From Rhizophagus irregularis (lineage: Eukaryota; Glomeromycota; Glomeromycetes; Glomerales; Glomeraceae), in assembly GCF_026210795.1 (NCBI RefSeq), contig NC_089443.1, positions 3,720,001 through 3,784,000 on the forward strand: a DNA stretch of 64,000 nucleotides. Direction: 5' to 3'. Every line of letters starts with the position of its first letter. The stretch's first letter is position 1. Shown piece after piece: positions 47,257 to 57,962 of this stretch. Made by a program: the position numbers and the translations under genes. The notes beneath the pieces are model-generated. The model was not told the origin of the DNA. It made no database searches and saw nothing but the letters and a program-made list of their open reading frames with translations.

Positions 47257-48639
47257 ATGTCACAACTTCAAGTAGATAGTTTGAACGAAATCTTTAGATA
47301 TTTGGAAAGTGACAAATTTACTTTACGTTCATGCATGTTAGTTAATCATCTCTGGTGTAAAATTTCCATGAAATTTTTTTGGAGAAATGTATACAATTAT
47401 AATATTTCGAATGTTAATACCTTAATTTCTTGTCTTCCAAACGAGTCAAAAAAAATTTTATATGAGAGTGGAATTAACATTTCAAACCAAACTTCAGAAT
47501 ATAACTATGCAAAATTTTGTAAAGTTTTATCAATGGACCGTGTTCATTACATGGTTAATAATCTTCTTGAAACACAACAATTTACTCTAAAAATACTAGT
47601 AATGCAGGAATTATTGAAAATGTTTGAGAAACAGGTCTCTTTAGATTGTTTAACTGTTTATTATTATGATTTTACCCCGAAAAATTGGTTAAAAAATCTC
47701 TCAGAATTACATTGTTACTCAAATCTTTCATCCGAATTTTTTTACCAACTATCACAAATATGTCATAATATATCATTATTAGACATAAGAATTGGAAATT
47801 ATATTTCAAATGGATTGGCGAAATTAATTTCTGTTCAGAAAAATTTAAAATATTTTAGTATGAAACAAGATGACGATAATGATATTCCTTCGTTAATAAC
47901 AGAACTTCCAAATAGCTTAATCAAGTTAAATCTTTATGGAAGCAATTGTATTCCATTGTCATTTATTTCTAAATTCTCAAATTTACAAGAGTTGGAATTA
48001 TCATACAGTTATCAAGAAGATTTTATAGGTTTTGAAGAACTTCAACACATTTTTTTTCCACAATTGCAAATTTTAAAAATTAGGCGAGCATTTCCAAGAG
48101 ATGAGTTATTAAAAATCTTCTTAGAAAATAATGGAAAAAATTTAAAAGAATTTTACTTGGGAGATTTTGGTGGTATTAGTGATAAGTCATTAAATTTAGC
48201 CATTGCAAGGACCTGTCCAAATCTTAAAAAACTCTCCACTGGATTTAGTTATGAATTAATAACATTACAAATTGTTTTTGATGGTTGTCAATATTTAGAA
48301 AGTATTAGAATTTGGTATGAAAAAAAGGCATTGGAAGCAATTGCAAAATATTCACATAATATTGATGAATTAATACTATATCATCATTCATTTAAAGCAC
48401 GATTTGAACTACTTCCAAAAGAACTAGAATCTTTTTTCATAGATTGGAAAAATCGTGTACCGCAAAAATCACTTTCGTTGATTATTGTTACTTGTAGTAC
48501 GCGTAGCTTAGAAAAAAATGATGAAAATATGAAAATAATTGAAAAATATAGAAAATTAGGTATTATTAAAAAATTTAAAGTTACAGATTTTAATGATGAT
48601 GATTTATATCTCGATTTGAATCACTTCCGAAAGAACTAG
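47257..48639 (+). CDS. F-box protein with leucine-rich repeats
   Basis: Single-exon gene of 460 residues. The N-terminal 45 residues (VDSLNEIFRYLESD..LRSCMLVNHLWCKISMKFFWRNVY) have the F-box pattern: a leucine-rich first helix, then LVN..W, then a tryptophan-bearing third helix. The rest has irregular leucine-rich repeats (for example LKYFSMKQ, LIKLNLYG, LQELELSYS, LKEFYLGDF, LKKLSTGF at about 195-335). F-box proteins bind Skp1 in SCF ubiquitin ligases and select substrates through such repeats; the substrate is unknown. The ATG at 47257 follows a T-rich leader and begins the F-box directly. The tail (LYLDLNHFRKN) arises at a partial duplication junction, so the C-terminus is probably not ancestral. 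Confidence 0.88.
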   Translation: MSQLQVDSLNEIFRYLESDKFTLRSCMLVNHLWCKISMKFFWRNVYNYNISNVNTLISCLPNESKKILYESGINISNQTSEYNYAKFCKVLSMDRVHYMVNNLLETQQFTLKILVMQELLKMFEKQVSLDCLTVYYYDFTPKNWLKNLSELHCYSNLSSEFFYQLSQICHNISLLDIRIGNYISNGLAKLISVQKNLKYFSMKQDDDNDIPSLITELPNSLIKLNLYGSNCIPLSFISKFSNLQELELSYSYQEDFIGFEELQHIFFPQLQILKIRRAFPRDELLKIFLENNGKNLKEFYLGDFGGISDKSLNLAIARTCPNLKKLSTGFSYELITLQIVFDGCQYLESIRIWYEKKALEAIAKYSHNIDELILYHHSFKARFELLPKELESFFIDWKNRVPQKSLSLIIVTCSTRSLEKNDENMKIIEKYRKLGIIKKFKVTDFNDDDLYLDLNHFRKN

Positions 48640-48769
48640 AATCTTTTTCATAGATTGGAAAATCATGTATCGCAAAAATCACTTACGCGTAGCTTAGAAA
48701 AAAATGATGAAAATATGAATAAAAAATTTGAAGTTACAGGTTTTAATGATGATGAGTTTGAATTAAAAT
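48618..48769 (+). repeat. Partial tandem duplication of the F-box gene 3' end
   Basis: It repeats 48411-48604 with three deletions (CTTCCGAAAGAACTAGAATC, GATTGGAAAATCATGTA, ACGCGTAGCTTAGAAAAAAA). It ends with a frame reading EVTGFNDDEFELK then TAA. That is likely the original end of the gene, now cut off because the stop at 48637-48639 lies at the duplication junction. Confidence 0.8.
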
Positions 48770-49384
48770 AATATTATATTTGTCTTTTAATATTAGGTCT
48801 TTTATATAAAAATTTGAATCAAATAAATCTAAATTGAATTTCTAACAAATGTTGAGTTTAATTTACTGCTTATTAGATTTTTGTTTGTTTTGAAATTAAT
48901 TCTATATTACTCATTATGTTTCACCAATCCCAACCGCTTAAAGATAAAAAAATGATCACTCATAAAATATCACGCCTCTAACCCAGTATCGAGAGATAAA
49001 TCTAACAACAACACTGGAACTCGGAACAATCTCCGAGAGCATTGGAAAAGAATGCAATATTAACCAGTTCATAAATGGCTAGTAAATGTTCTGAACACGA
49101 GTGATCTCAATACCTAATTTATAATAAATGGGATAAAAAAATTCGGGAAAAAAGAAAAATAAAATAATATATGCTGAAAAATCTGGAAAGAAAACTATAT
49201 ATAAATAAAAAACTAAATCACGTGATTATTGATGTAGCGTGTCATAATCTTTATATATCCTGCATCCACAACTCGAGATCTTTTAGATTTACTTTCACAA
49301 TCCCTACGAAGGATTTTGATTAGGAAAACTAACAACCACTCAATTCTTACTTTTTTATCTTAATTCAAAGCAATAATAGTAGTA
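48770..49384. other. Intergenic region
   Basis: No gene recognised. It includes a less AT-rich patch near 48930-49090 and a TCACGTGATT motif at 49218. Confidence 0.4.
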
Positions 49385-49535
49385 GCTGGTTTCGATACGA
49401 AATCTCGAAATCATTTGAACAAAATCTCAACAATTCAATATCTTGGCAAGTCAAAATCCTGACAAGTCAAAATCCCGACAAAATTATAACACATTTAAAC
49501 TAAATATTACATATTGCAACAAATTATTTTTTAGA
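49385..49535 (-). repeat. Dispersed repeat R3, copy B
   Basis: Reverse-complement relative of 33640-33790 (CGAAATCTCGAAATCATTTG, ACATTTAAACTAAATATTAC, ATTGCAACAAATTATT). A repeated CAAAATCCTGAC/CAAAATCCCGAC pair is specific to this copy. Confidence 0.6.
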
Positions 49536-49779
49536 ACACACATCACAAAATTGTCGATATAATGACTTGTCAAGAGTTTGGATTGTCGAGATTTAATTAT
49601 TCCAGACTGACAGTACTTATGTCTGACAACAGCTTGAAAAATATGACGACTGACAGGTTAAGTGACGAGGAAATAACACAGGTAAAGAGGCGGTCTTAAT
49701 ACTAGTTTTAACAATTATAACTAGTTTTATCGTCATTTTCAGAAATATGTGTAATCCCAAGCTACACGATGATCACTTA

Positions 49780-49992
49780 CCGTAGCATATAGTAGTATAG
49801 TACCCCCGGTTACTATTCAAGAAAGTCCGCTTATATTGAATAGTACCTGGGGGGATACTATAGGAGGAGGGCATAAATTTTGATTAGTACTGGGGTATTT
49901 TTCAAAAATACCCGAATGTGAATTTGAATAATACCCCGGTATTATTTGAAGGGGTACTATTACAAGGGGGTACTGTATGCAGCGCTATACGG
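49780..49992. mobile_element. 213-bp TA-flanked MITE (CCGTA ends)
   Basis: It begins CCGTAGCATATAGTAGTATA and ends TACTGTATGCAGCGCTATACGG. TA lies on both sides. Inside each end GTACCCCC and GGGGGTAC are opposed, and a GGTTACTATTCAA/TTGAATAGTACC palindrome follows. It shares the CCGTA-type ends and TA target of the element at 18688. Confidence 0.7.
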
Positions 49993-51346
49993 TAGATTTT
50001 TGCAAAAAAAAATTTTCTCGAATATAAAACTTAAAACTTTTACACTTTACTAAGACAAAACATGATTTTTTTTCCATATGAACATACTGCTCTATATAAA
50101 GCTTTGACATAAGTTTTATAATATATGAAATGTTCTTTTGCCGCGAAATTTGCTAATATTTACGAGATTTTTTTGCGATTTTTTTGCGATTTTATAGTGT
50201 TAAAACTTTACGAATATATTACAAGACAGTAGGTTGTTATAATAATACGCAATTTTTTCCTTTCCATATAAATATATTACTTTATACAAGACTCTAATAT
50301 AAATTTTATGATATATAGATAGTTATTTTATCACGAAACTCACAGTACTTTGTTGAGATTCTTATAATTCTTGCTTACTGAAGTATATTGCATGATTTAT
50401 TTTTTCTGAAACATTTTTCTGAAAATTCAGAACTATTATAGACTATCCTGGTTCTTATTGTGATTTAATTTCGTTTTAAATTTTACTTATTAATCATCTT
50501 TTAAAATATTTAGCATTAACATGGTAGACTTTAAGTAATGATATAAGATGGTGTATCATTTACCATCAACTTGATGGATTTTCAGCAATAGAAACTGCTC
50601 TTAGTCTTTACATTGGCGTTTCTACTGTGTATGAGATCAGAAGAATTTATGATCATTGGGATTGTGTGTAATTCATCCATTTAAAGGTCGTCAAGGAAGA
50701 AGAAAAACTGAATCTTGTTGTTTTAAATGTATTTATTTGATTTATTATTATTGTAAAATTACTTTATTGATTAAACATTTGATATTACAGATTTTAGATT
50801 CACTTGTAAAAGATAAGAAAAGTTTGTTGCATTGTTGGTTTAATAGTTTTATTATAGTATTATAGTAAAGGCACTTTTGACATGTATATAACAGGTTCCT
50901 ATTTAATATTATACATTTATACTAGGTTTCTGGTTTTTCAACTTCGCAATTACTCATTGTAATATTTTTTGTAACTACTTTTATTGTTTTTTGTACGCGA
51001 AGGTGCGATAATTAATTATTAATAGTTAGCATGTGAAAGCTGGATAAATATTATTGGATAATTTTAATTGTTACACAAAATTTCGAGTTTCGAATTTTGC
51101 ACGTGAACTACTTTTACAAAATAGCATATTTCTGAAAACGGCGACAAACAAATTCTATGCAATTATTGTAGTAAACAATCTACACGTCTTTTGATTAAAT
51201 ATTTGAAAGTCCAAGTTTAAGATCATATAATTTAAAAGTTCAGTATATTGAAAAGAAATATTATGATAATAAAGTGAAGTCCATTAAAAAAAATGACTTA
51301 TGACATATATCAAATATTTAGTAATTAAAGATGATAAAAAAATTTG
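49993..51346. other. Intergenic region
   Basis: No supported gene. The frame at 50656-50865 has no motif. Confidence 0.35.
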
Positions 51347-52754
51347 TTAAGATTCAACTCTAGAAATAGTGAATTCAAAGTGCGAATAAGGTTTAGAAGA
51401 AACGAAATTTCTCTTTTTAATGTGAGATCCTTCAGTTATTTGAAAAACAAAATTTCTAATAAGAATACTTAGTATTACTTTAAATTCAACTAAAGCTAAT
51501 TTATTTCCAATGCAACTTCTTGCGCCAGCACTGAAAGGTAAAAAATTTAAATTTGATACATTTTCAGTTAAAGTAGAGTCCAGCCATCTTTTTGGATCAA
51601 ATTCAGTAGCTGTTGGACCCCAAATTTCAGGTGATTTATGAAGTCCACTAATTGAAATCATTATTATAGTATTCTATTATTAAATAACGAGAATAAATGT
51701 TTAATTAATAATTCAAATTTTTTAATAAAACATAAAATGATAAATATACCTTTGGAATTAAATAATTCCCAAAAACTTTGTCTTTAATATTAGTTCGCCT
51801 AATCATGACAGCTAAATTAAAAATTACAAAGTTAATAATCTGACTTTATAGATTTTTAATATATTAATGATATACCTGGAGAGTGTAATCTTAAAGTTTC
51901 TTTAACTACGCAATTTAAAAATTCCAAAGAATTAATTTCATCAAATGTAGGATTGAAATTTGATTTATCAGGAAAAGCTTTAACTAACTCTTCACGTAAT
52001 AAGTCTTGCACATGTGCCTTTGCAGAAACCTTTGGTTTTTACAAAATATGTTAGCGATATTTTTAAAATATACCAGACATATGATATTCCTATTTATGTT
52101 ATCTCTGTTTTAACTATATGCTGACAATATGTTGAACATATAATATAAAAATCTTATTTTTATATAGTAACTATATGTTAGAGACATGGTAAAATATTAT
52201 TTTGAATGTTAAATTTATATGGTTATTATATGCCAAATATGTGTCAGAGATGTGATAAAAATATTATTTGAAATATTAATTTTATATAGCCATCATATGG
52301 TAAATATGTATCAATAATATAATAGAAATTCAATTTTATATAACAATCATATATTGAAAATATATCGAAGACAGAGTAATAATAATAAAATAATATAATA
52401 GCCATGTTTCAAAAATAATAAAATAATATAATGATTGTATGATAAAAATTTCGATTTAAATTAAAATTTCCTCCAATAAATTCATGTACGACTTGATTTT
52501 TGAAAGAATTCTCTAGTGTAATATAATAATATAATGTTAGCAATATAGTTGTCTAGCTGATTAAACTGCAGTATAATAAAAACTATTTAAAACATAACTT
52601 CAATTAGCCTCATCATGCTTGGTGCTACATGTACTTTTATATTCGTGAATAAAGTGAATTTGAGACGTGATCAATAAAATTGATTGGAAAGATTCAAAAC
52701 TAACGTGATTCTTCCAGCTTCTGAATATTATAAAGTGGACATCTTGATATAAAA

Positions 52755-53117
52755 TCAACATAGTTCGTCACCTGAAATTAAATAAAAAATAGTGTAAAAT
52801 TTGACCATTGTTTGCTTTATAGCATATGCGACACCTTTAAATTCTTCATTTAGATCTACAATATCGCCAATATGAAGTTTTAATCGTACAGGTTCTTGAT
52901 TGTCTTTAATAACCATGTATGAAATTGAACTATAAAATTCTATGTTTTGTTCAATATTGCTGCACTTTAATTTAAATAATCTGCATAAGCTCTATAGAGA
53001 TTTCGATAAAATGGATGATTATCAGCCAACTTTCTTGATACGTCTTTACACTTAACTTTTTTGGCACTCCATTGATCTTTAATAGCCACCTCTATTTCCA
53101 GAAAGAATCAGCAAAAC
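52755..53117 (-). pseudogene. Frameshifted coding remnant inside the 3.7-kb element
   Basis: After a TTTTAG acceptor at 53118, the minus strand reads an open stretch with IEVAIKDQWSAKK and HPFYRNLYRAYADYLN, stopping at 52967. In another frame it continues with CSNIEQNIEFYSS, VRLKLHIGDIVDLNEEF and GVAYAIK to a stop at 52755. The two parts read as one protein with a frame change between. A possible ATTTCAG|GTGACG boundary lies near 52770. The family is not recognised. It is the natural downstream exon of the cassette array. Confidence 0.5.
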
Positions 53118-53198
53118 CTAAAAGAGAAAAACCAAAGAATAAACTGTTAATAAGTTGTTAAAATAAAATTATTAAGAAAAAAAATTAAAATTACTTAC

Positions 53199-53721
53199 CA
53201 AAATTTCATATCCAAAGATTTGAGAGAACGCCTTAAAAAACATAAAATGAACAGTTAGAAACCATTTGTTAAAAGGCGAAAAAAATTTTGAAAAGTGAAA
53301 ACATATACTTACCAAAATCCAATATCTTAAGAAATCCGAAAAACTGTCTAAAAAAAAAAAGAAATGTATTAGAAACTGTTCGTTGAAAGATGGAAAAGTT
53401 AAATAAAAAAATAGTCAAAAACTTACCAGAATGTAACCTCTAAAAAAACCTGAAAGAACCATCTAAAAAAAAGAAAAAACGAACAGTTAGTAACTATTTA
53501 TTAAACTAAAAAAGAAAAAAATAAAAATTTTACTTGCCGAATTCCCACGTCCAAAGAGACTCAAAGAATTACCTAAAAAAAAAGAACTAAAACTGTTAAT
53601 AATAGTTCGTTAAAATATTAAAAAAAAAGAATGAAAAATATATTTACCGAAATCTGGTTTCTTAAAAAATAAGTTTTGCAAAAATTGCGAAACTTTCTAT
53701 ATTCAGAAAAAAAAATGGAAC
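53199..53721 (-). other. Regular array of splice-bounded mini-exon cassettes
   Basis: On the minus strand, five cassettes each sit between TTTTTT(A)AG and G|GTAAGT-like ends: 53721-53648 (74 nt), 53572-53538 (35), 53462-53427 (36), 53347-53313 (35) and 53231-53199 (33). The next acceptor is at 53118. Starts of the last four and this acceptor are 110-116 bases apart. Each gap holds a TAACGAACT or CTAACTGTT branch-like motif. One donor is GC (GCAAGT at 53537). Cassettes share a T-rich start and an ATTTTG or ATTCG end. The regular spacing implies tandem duplication of an exon-plus-intron unit. Confidence 0.6.
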
Positions 53722-53904
53722 CTACAAAGAAATGAGAAAAGTTAGTAACTTTTCTCAAAAAAAAAAGTAAAAATTTGTTCGTAAAAACTTACTATATCAA
53801 AATCGAACCCAAAAAGGAAAAAGCTTATTTTTAGTTTAAATAAATAACTGCGGCTGTGGCTGCGGTTATATTAATATTGTATCACATGATTCATGTGATA
53901 TATA

Positions 53905-53935
53905 ATTTTATATAAAATAGTATAAATAGGAGGCT
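53905..53935. promoter_or_regulatory. TATA-rich palindrome upstream of cassette array
   Basis: TTTTATATAAAATAGTATAAATA reads as TATA-like on both strands. Beside it TCACATGATTCATGTGA (53883-53899) is a palindrome. It lies about 100-200 bases before the first minus-strand cassette, comparable with TATCACGTGATATAAT before the plus-strand series. Confidence 0.35.
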
Positions 53936-56468
53936 TCCCCGAAATAAAATTTTTTTTTTATATTTTTAATGATATTTATATGTGCTCATATATATACACA
54001 CATATATATATCTAATATAAATAATATAAATAATGATATGTATTCGTCAGAGAATACATTATCAGTTATACTAAATATAATATCAAGTCTATTAAGAAGC
54101 TTAATAACGTTGCCTTGAGACTTTCATTAGATTAGAATGAATAAACCATATACTTTAATTAATTAACTCATTTTATTCTTTATGGACTCTGTATAATATT
54201 ATATATTTAATACATTTTAAATGTTTATTTTACATATTCTTTACAATTATATCTTATACACTTTTAGATTGAACAATTATATTTTATTATTCTTTAAATC
54301 ATTTCATCTCTTTTTTAAAAAAAGTATTTAAAGCTAATCTTTGACGAGATTAGACAGGAACCACTAGAGTAAGAAGCTTAAAGTTTTTGGATTTCCGATG
54401 AATATTTGCTCTTTAGATGGATCTAGATGCGTAAAATTTGGTTGATAATTGATATATTGATGATCATATGGCTGTAATTTTTCCGGGATTGTCTGTACAA
54501 GTCTGAAGTGTGAACTGTTATCTCAATTGATAACATGTGATTATAAACAAAATGAAAGTATTTTATTTTTTTTTTATTTTAATTTGATGAATGTTTACTA
54601 ATTGCTCATTTAATTTTTTTCTTTTTAGGGATTCTTTGAAGTACCTTAACTATACTTATACTTTTTATTAGTGGTGCAAACAGTCTGGGTTTATTAGTAT
54701 AACAGATTTGAGGTTAAAGGTCATAAGCTATCCCACCAGCTGGCAAAGTGTATGAAATTTCTTTAATTCACAAAGAAAGCCTTGCTAAAGTCATCTTTAG
54801 TGTAGGTCTAGTAATACATTGCCTTAATTGAGCGTGGCTACGAAGTTTATGATTCTTAAGTAAGCTCCAACTATATATATATATCAAAATATCTTATGTT
54901 TAATTACACAATTTATTGACTACCATTTAAATTTAACATGTGTATAAAAGTCACAATTTGTTATTATACATTTTTGCTATATATCAATAAATTAACAACT
55001 ATTACTTTTTAACATTAGGTAAATTTGAACACAATTTTATTTCAGATAATATTTTCGTTAATGGATTAATAAAAAAAATTGTTGTATTAACATTCTTATT
55101 GCCGAGTTGAAGTGAAAGGACAAAAAGGATAAAATCTATAATTTAAATTTTTTTTTAAAAAAAAATATAATTGTATTATTTAAAATTAAAAAAAATTAAG
55201 GTTTCATAGTACTGCCTTCATATAGCCAATATAGGACAGCCGAGACGAAAAAAAATGCCACTAGCGATCGACCTTATAGTCATATGATAGTCACATGCTA
55301 GAAGCGTTGTTATTCATATATCAACAACATATTCAAAATATATTATTCGTATTTTTACTTCAAATTGGTTTTTCTGAAACATAAAAATAAAAATATATTA
55401 TTCGTATATCAACAACAGCATTCAAAATATGTTATTCATATAACAACAGCATATTTGAAATATATTAACAATGTATTCAAAATATTCACTATATCATTAG
55501 TTTGAGTACATATTTTAACATACTTTGAAAATATTGTAAAATTATTTTATTCATATTACAAAATTATTTACTACATTAGTTTAAATTTCAACATATATTA
55601 AAAATATTATAACATTATTTTATTAATATTACAAACATATTACGTATATTAAAATATGTAGAACATATATATACCATCTGTTAATAACATGTAGTGATTA
55701 TGTCTAACATATTTTGTGAAAATCAGAGGTTTCTGCAAAGTGGATGTTGTGAAAGTAAATATAAAGCCCAATTAGTTGAAATATTTGTTGTTTCATGTCC
55801 CGCTAATAAGAATGTCATAATCTAAAATATACAAATAATAAATAATATATGCTCATTAAAATTGATAAATATTATGATAACACAATTTTCACGCATTTGT
55901 TTAATCACCTGATACTTTAATTCTTCGTCGGTCAATTTTTCTTCAATAGGTAATGTTTTATTAAGTTTAATTAACACAGATAACAAATCATCTTTTAATT
56001 CTCCAATTTCGGCTTCTTTATATTTTCTTTTAACCAAATTCTTCGATTCGCGTTCTATAACCGCACATCATTGATAAAACTTTTATTTATTTCAATTGGA
56101 ATACTTCTAATAAATGGAAAGTAATATGATAATCTACTATATATAATATGTAATATAGTTGGTGGGGAAATAAGAGTTTTGTAAGCATCTGCTAATTCAT
56201 TCGGAGATTTTAATGAATTAAATTCGTAATTAAATCCTAAAAAATAAACGTAGAATTGTAAAAAACGCGTATAGAATATCAACATAAAATTTCATTTTAT
56301 TTTTCTCACCAACTAAGCCAATGATATCTAAAGTAGCTTGTGAAATATAAGGTGTAAGTATAATGTTAGATTCTCCTAAATTTATTTTATCTTCAATTAC
56401 ACTTATTAACTTAGAAGACATTTGAGTAATTGTTGGAAGCATTTTCTAAATTGAAATAATATAAGATA

Positions 56469-56653
56469 CAGTCAAACCTTTATATAACGATATGTCAGGA
56501 CATATATGAAATTTTTTAGGAAATATCGTTATATCAAAGTTATACCGATATTTATATGTCCTCACATATAGTGGGAAAATAAAATTTTATCGGTATATTA
56601 AGTTTTTAATAGTATATCGGTATATCGAATATCGGTATATCGAGGTTAGACTG
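56469..56653. mobile_element. 185-bp TA-flanked MITE in intron 2 of P450 copy 9
   Basis: It starts CAGTCAAACCTTTATATAAC and ends CGAGGTTAGACTG. TA at 56467-56468 and 56654-56655 is the target duplication. Inner ATCGGTATAT repeats extend the ends. It is the same family as 34480-34594, and a fragment with GATATAACGATATG is near 60350. Confidence 0.85.
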
Positions 56654-57278
56654 TATTAACTTTAGTTCAAGATTAAATTTTCATCAAAATGAAATATATT
56701 TAATTACCTTAATATTGCTATGAGTGAAAGCTGGATTCATCATTTTTCTTTGTCTCTTATGATCTTCACCTTCTGAAAGTGCAAGACCTCTACCGATAAA
56801 TGCAACAGCATCTGATATTATATTCATAGGTTTAACATAATCATAAGTATTATTTATTAAAACATCTTGAACTATTGTTATATCTGTGATTAAAAGAGCT
56901 GGTTGATTAAACATTTCATAATATTTTACTATATTTCCATATTTTTTTGTCAATTAACTTGATTTCTTTTTTTTTGTAAATTTCAGCTTCTCTTTAGGTT
57001 TTGGTAACTTTTCAGTGTTATCTTTCTTTTTTACCGCTTGGGATTATAGAGAAAATTTCTAGCTCTCTCTACATCTTTATATTTTTGTATATCGAAGTTA
57101 GAGTTCTTAATATAATCAAGTATATATCGATCATTGAACGATAATAAAATACGATTTAATAATATTTACTGTAGGTACCATATTAACTTTTCATTGTTTT
57201 GCCTATTTTATAGTTTTATATTAGTATCATAATTACAAAATTTTTATATTAACAATTTTTATACGAATAAATAAATAA

Positions 57279-57431
57279 GGGCATTGCTAAATCTCATCGC
57301 AGGTGATTTTCACCGCACCAGCATTAACAAATATTAATGGGCGGAGTTTCATGACATTTTTAATTCTGCCCAAAATTCTACCCTAATTCTGGTAAGGTGA
57401 CAATCACCAGCGGTGATATTTAGCAATACTC
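57279..57431. mobile_element. 153-bp MITE with possible 9-bp target duplication
   Basis: The ends GCATTGCTAAATCTCATCGC and the complement of GCGGTGATATTTAGCAATAC pair over about 35 bases with a few mismatches. AATAAATAA flanks both sides (57270-57278 and 57432-57440), which would suit a Mutator-like element. The word is low-complexity, so chance is possible. Confidence 0.75.
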
Positions 57432-57962
57432 AATAAATAAATATACGTTGTTTGCGAAAAACACGGTCGATTATTATTATTTTTATTTTTAATGAAAAGT
57501 TATCGTTATTGCAAATTTTCTTAAAGGCATCAATATTGAATTATACATATCATATTGTATTACACATTGAAGGTAAATTATATAACGTCTGTCTAACCTA
57601 CAAGATTATAATTTAAGACTACCGTCATATAAGTAAGAAAAAGCACGACAACCAGAGTATTAAATCAACCATTGAGGAGGCCATTCTTTTCCGATACCTA
57701 GCACTTCCTTTAAAGAAAGAAGCAATAGCACGATCGATTAAGTAATCGATCAGGTCATTATAATCAATTTTATGCGTGATCTTTCAATCAATTGATCACG
57801 ATTTTTGATTAAATTCCTTATTACGTTAAATATAAGCTTCGATGAAAAATTTTGTAGGAACTTCTGCCGAGCTTATTTTTTACACTTACGACTATAAAGA
57901 CGGATTAGATTTAAAAGCAAGCAGATAGATAGTTCACATTGCCAAATTATTTAAAAAAACTT

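Larger units (their letters stand above)
52017..55740. mobile_element. Transposon-like element, about 3.7 kb, inserted in P450 exon 5
   Basis: Both ends carry CTTTGCAGAAACCT and, inverted, AGGTTTCTGCAAAG; the match extends for about 37 bases to ACAAAATATGTTA. Restoring the P450 reading across the ends leaves TG on both sides (52015-52016, 55741-55742) as the only possible target duplication. About 400 bases inside each end are dense in ATATG/CATAT words, like subterminal repeats. The interior holds a decayed frame (52755-53117) and the cassette array (53199-53721). No transposase domain was recognised; class unknown. Confidence 0.75.
51347..56953 (-). pseudogene. Cytochrome P450 copy 9, split by a transposon and truncated
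   Basis: Surviving exons: exon 2 (from about 56953, truncated, to 56708), exon 3 56445-56310, exon 4 56236-55919, exon 5 in two parts (55821-55741 and 52016-51876), exon 6 51811-51750 and exon 7 51673-51347. Exon 1 and the start of exon 2 are missing. Exon 4 has a one-base loss (near 56068), giving a stop after SFINDVRL. Exon 5 carries AGHETT but is interrupted inside LSQHPH by an element of about 3.7 kb. Intron 2 is enlarged by a MITE. Exon 7 keeps FDPKRW and FSAGARSCIG. It cannot make a P450. Confidence 0.9.

Noticed and set aside
14939-49225. CACGTGA motifs at 14939, 27367, 37788 and 49219 as a shared regulatory site
   Set aside because: Only four scattered occurrences, not placed consistently before genes. 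Kept only as a note beside the cassette series.
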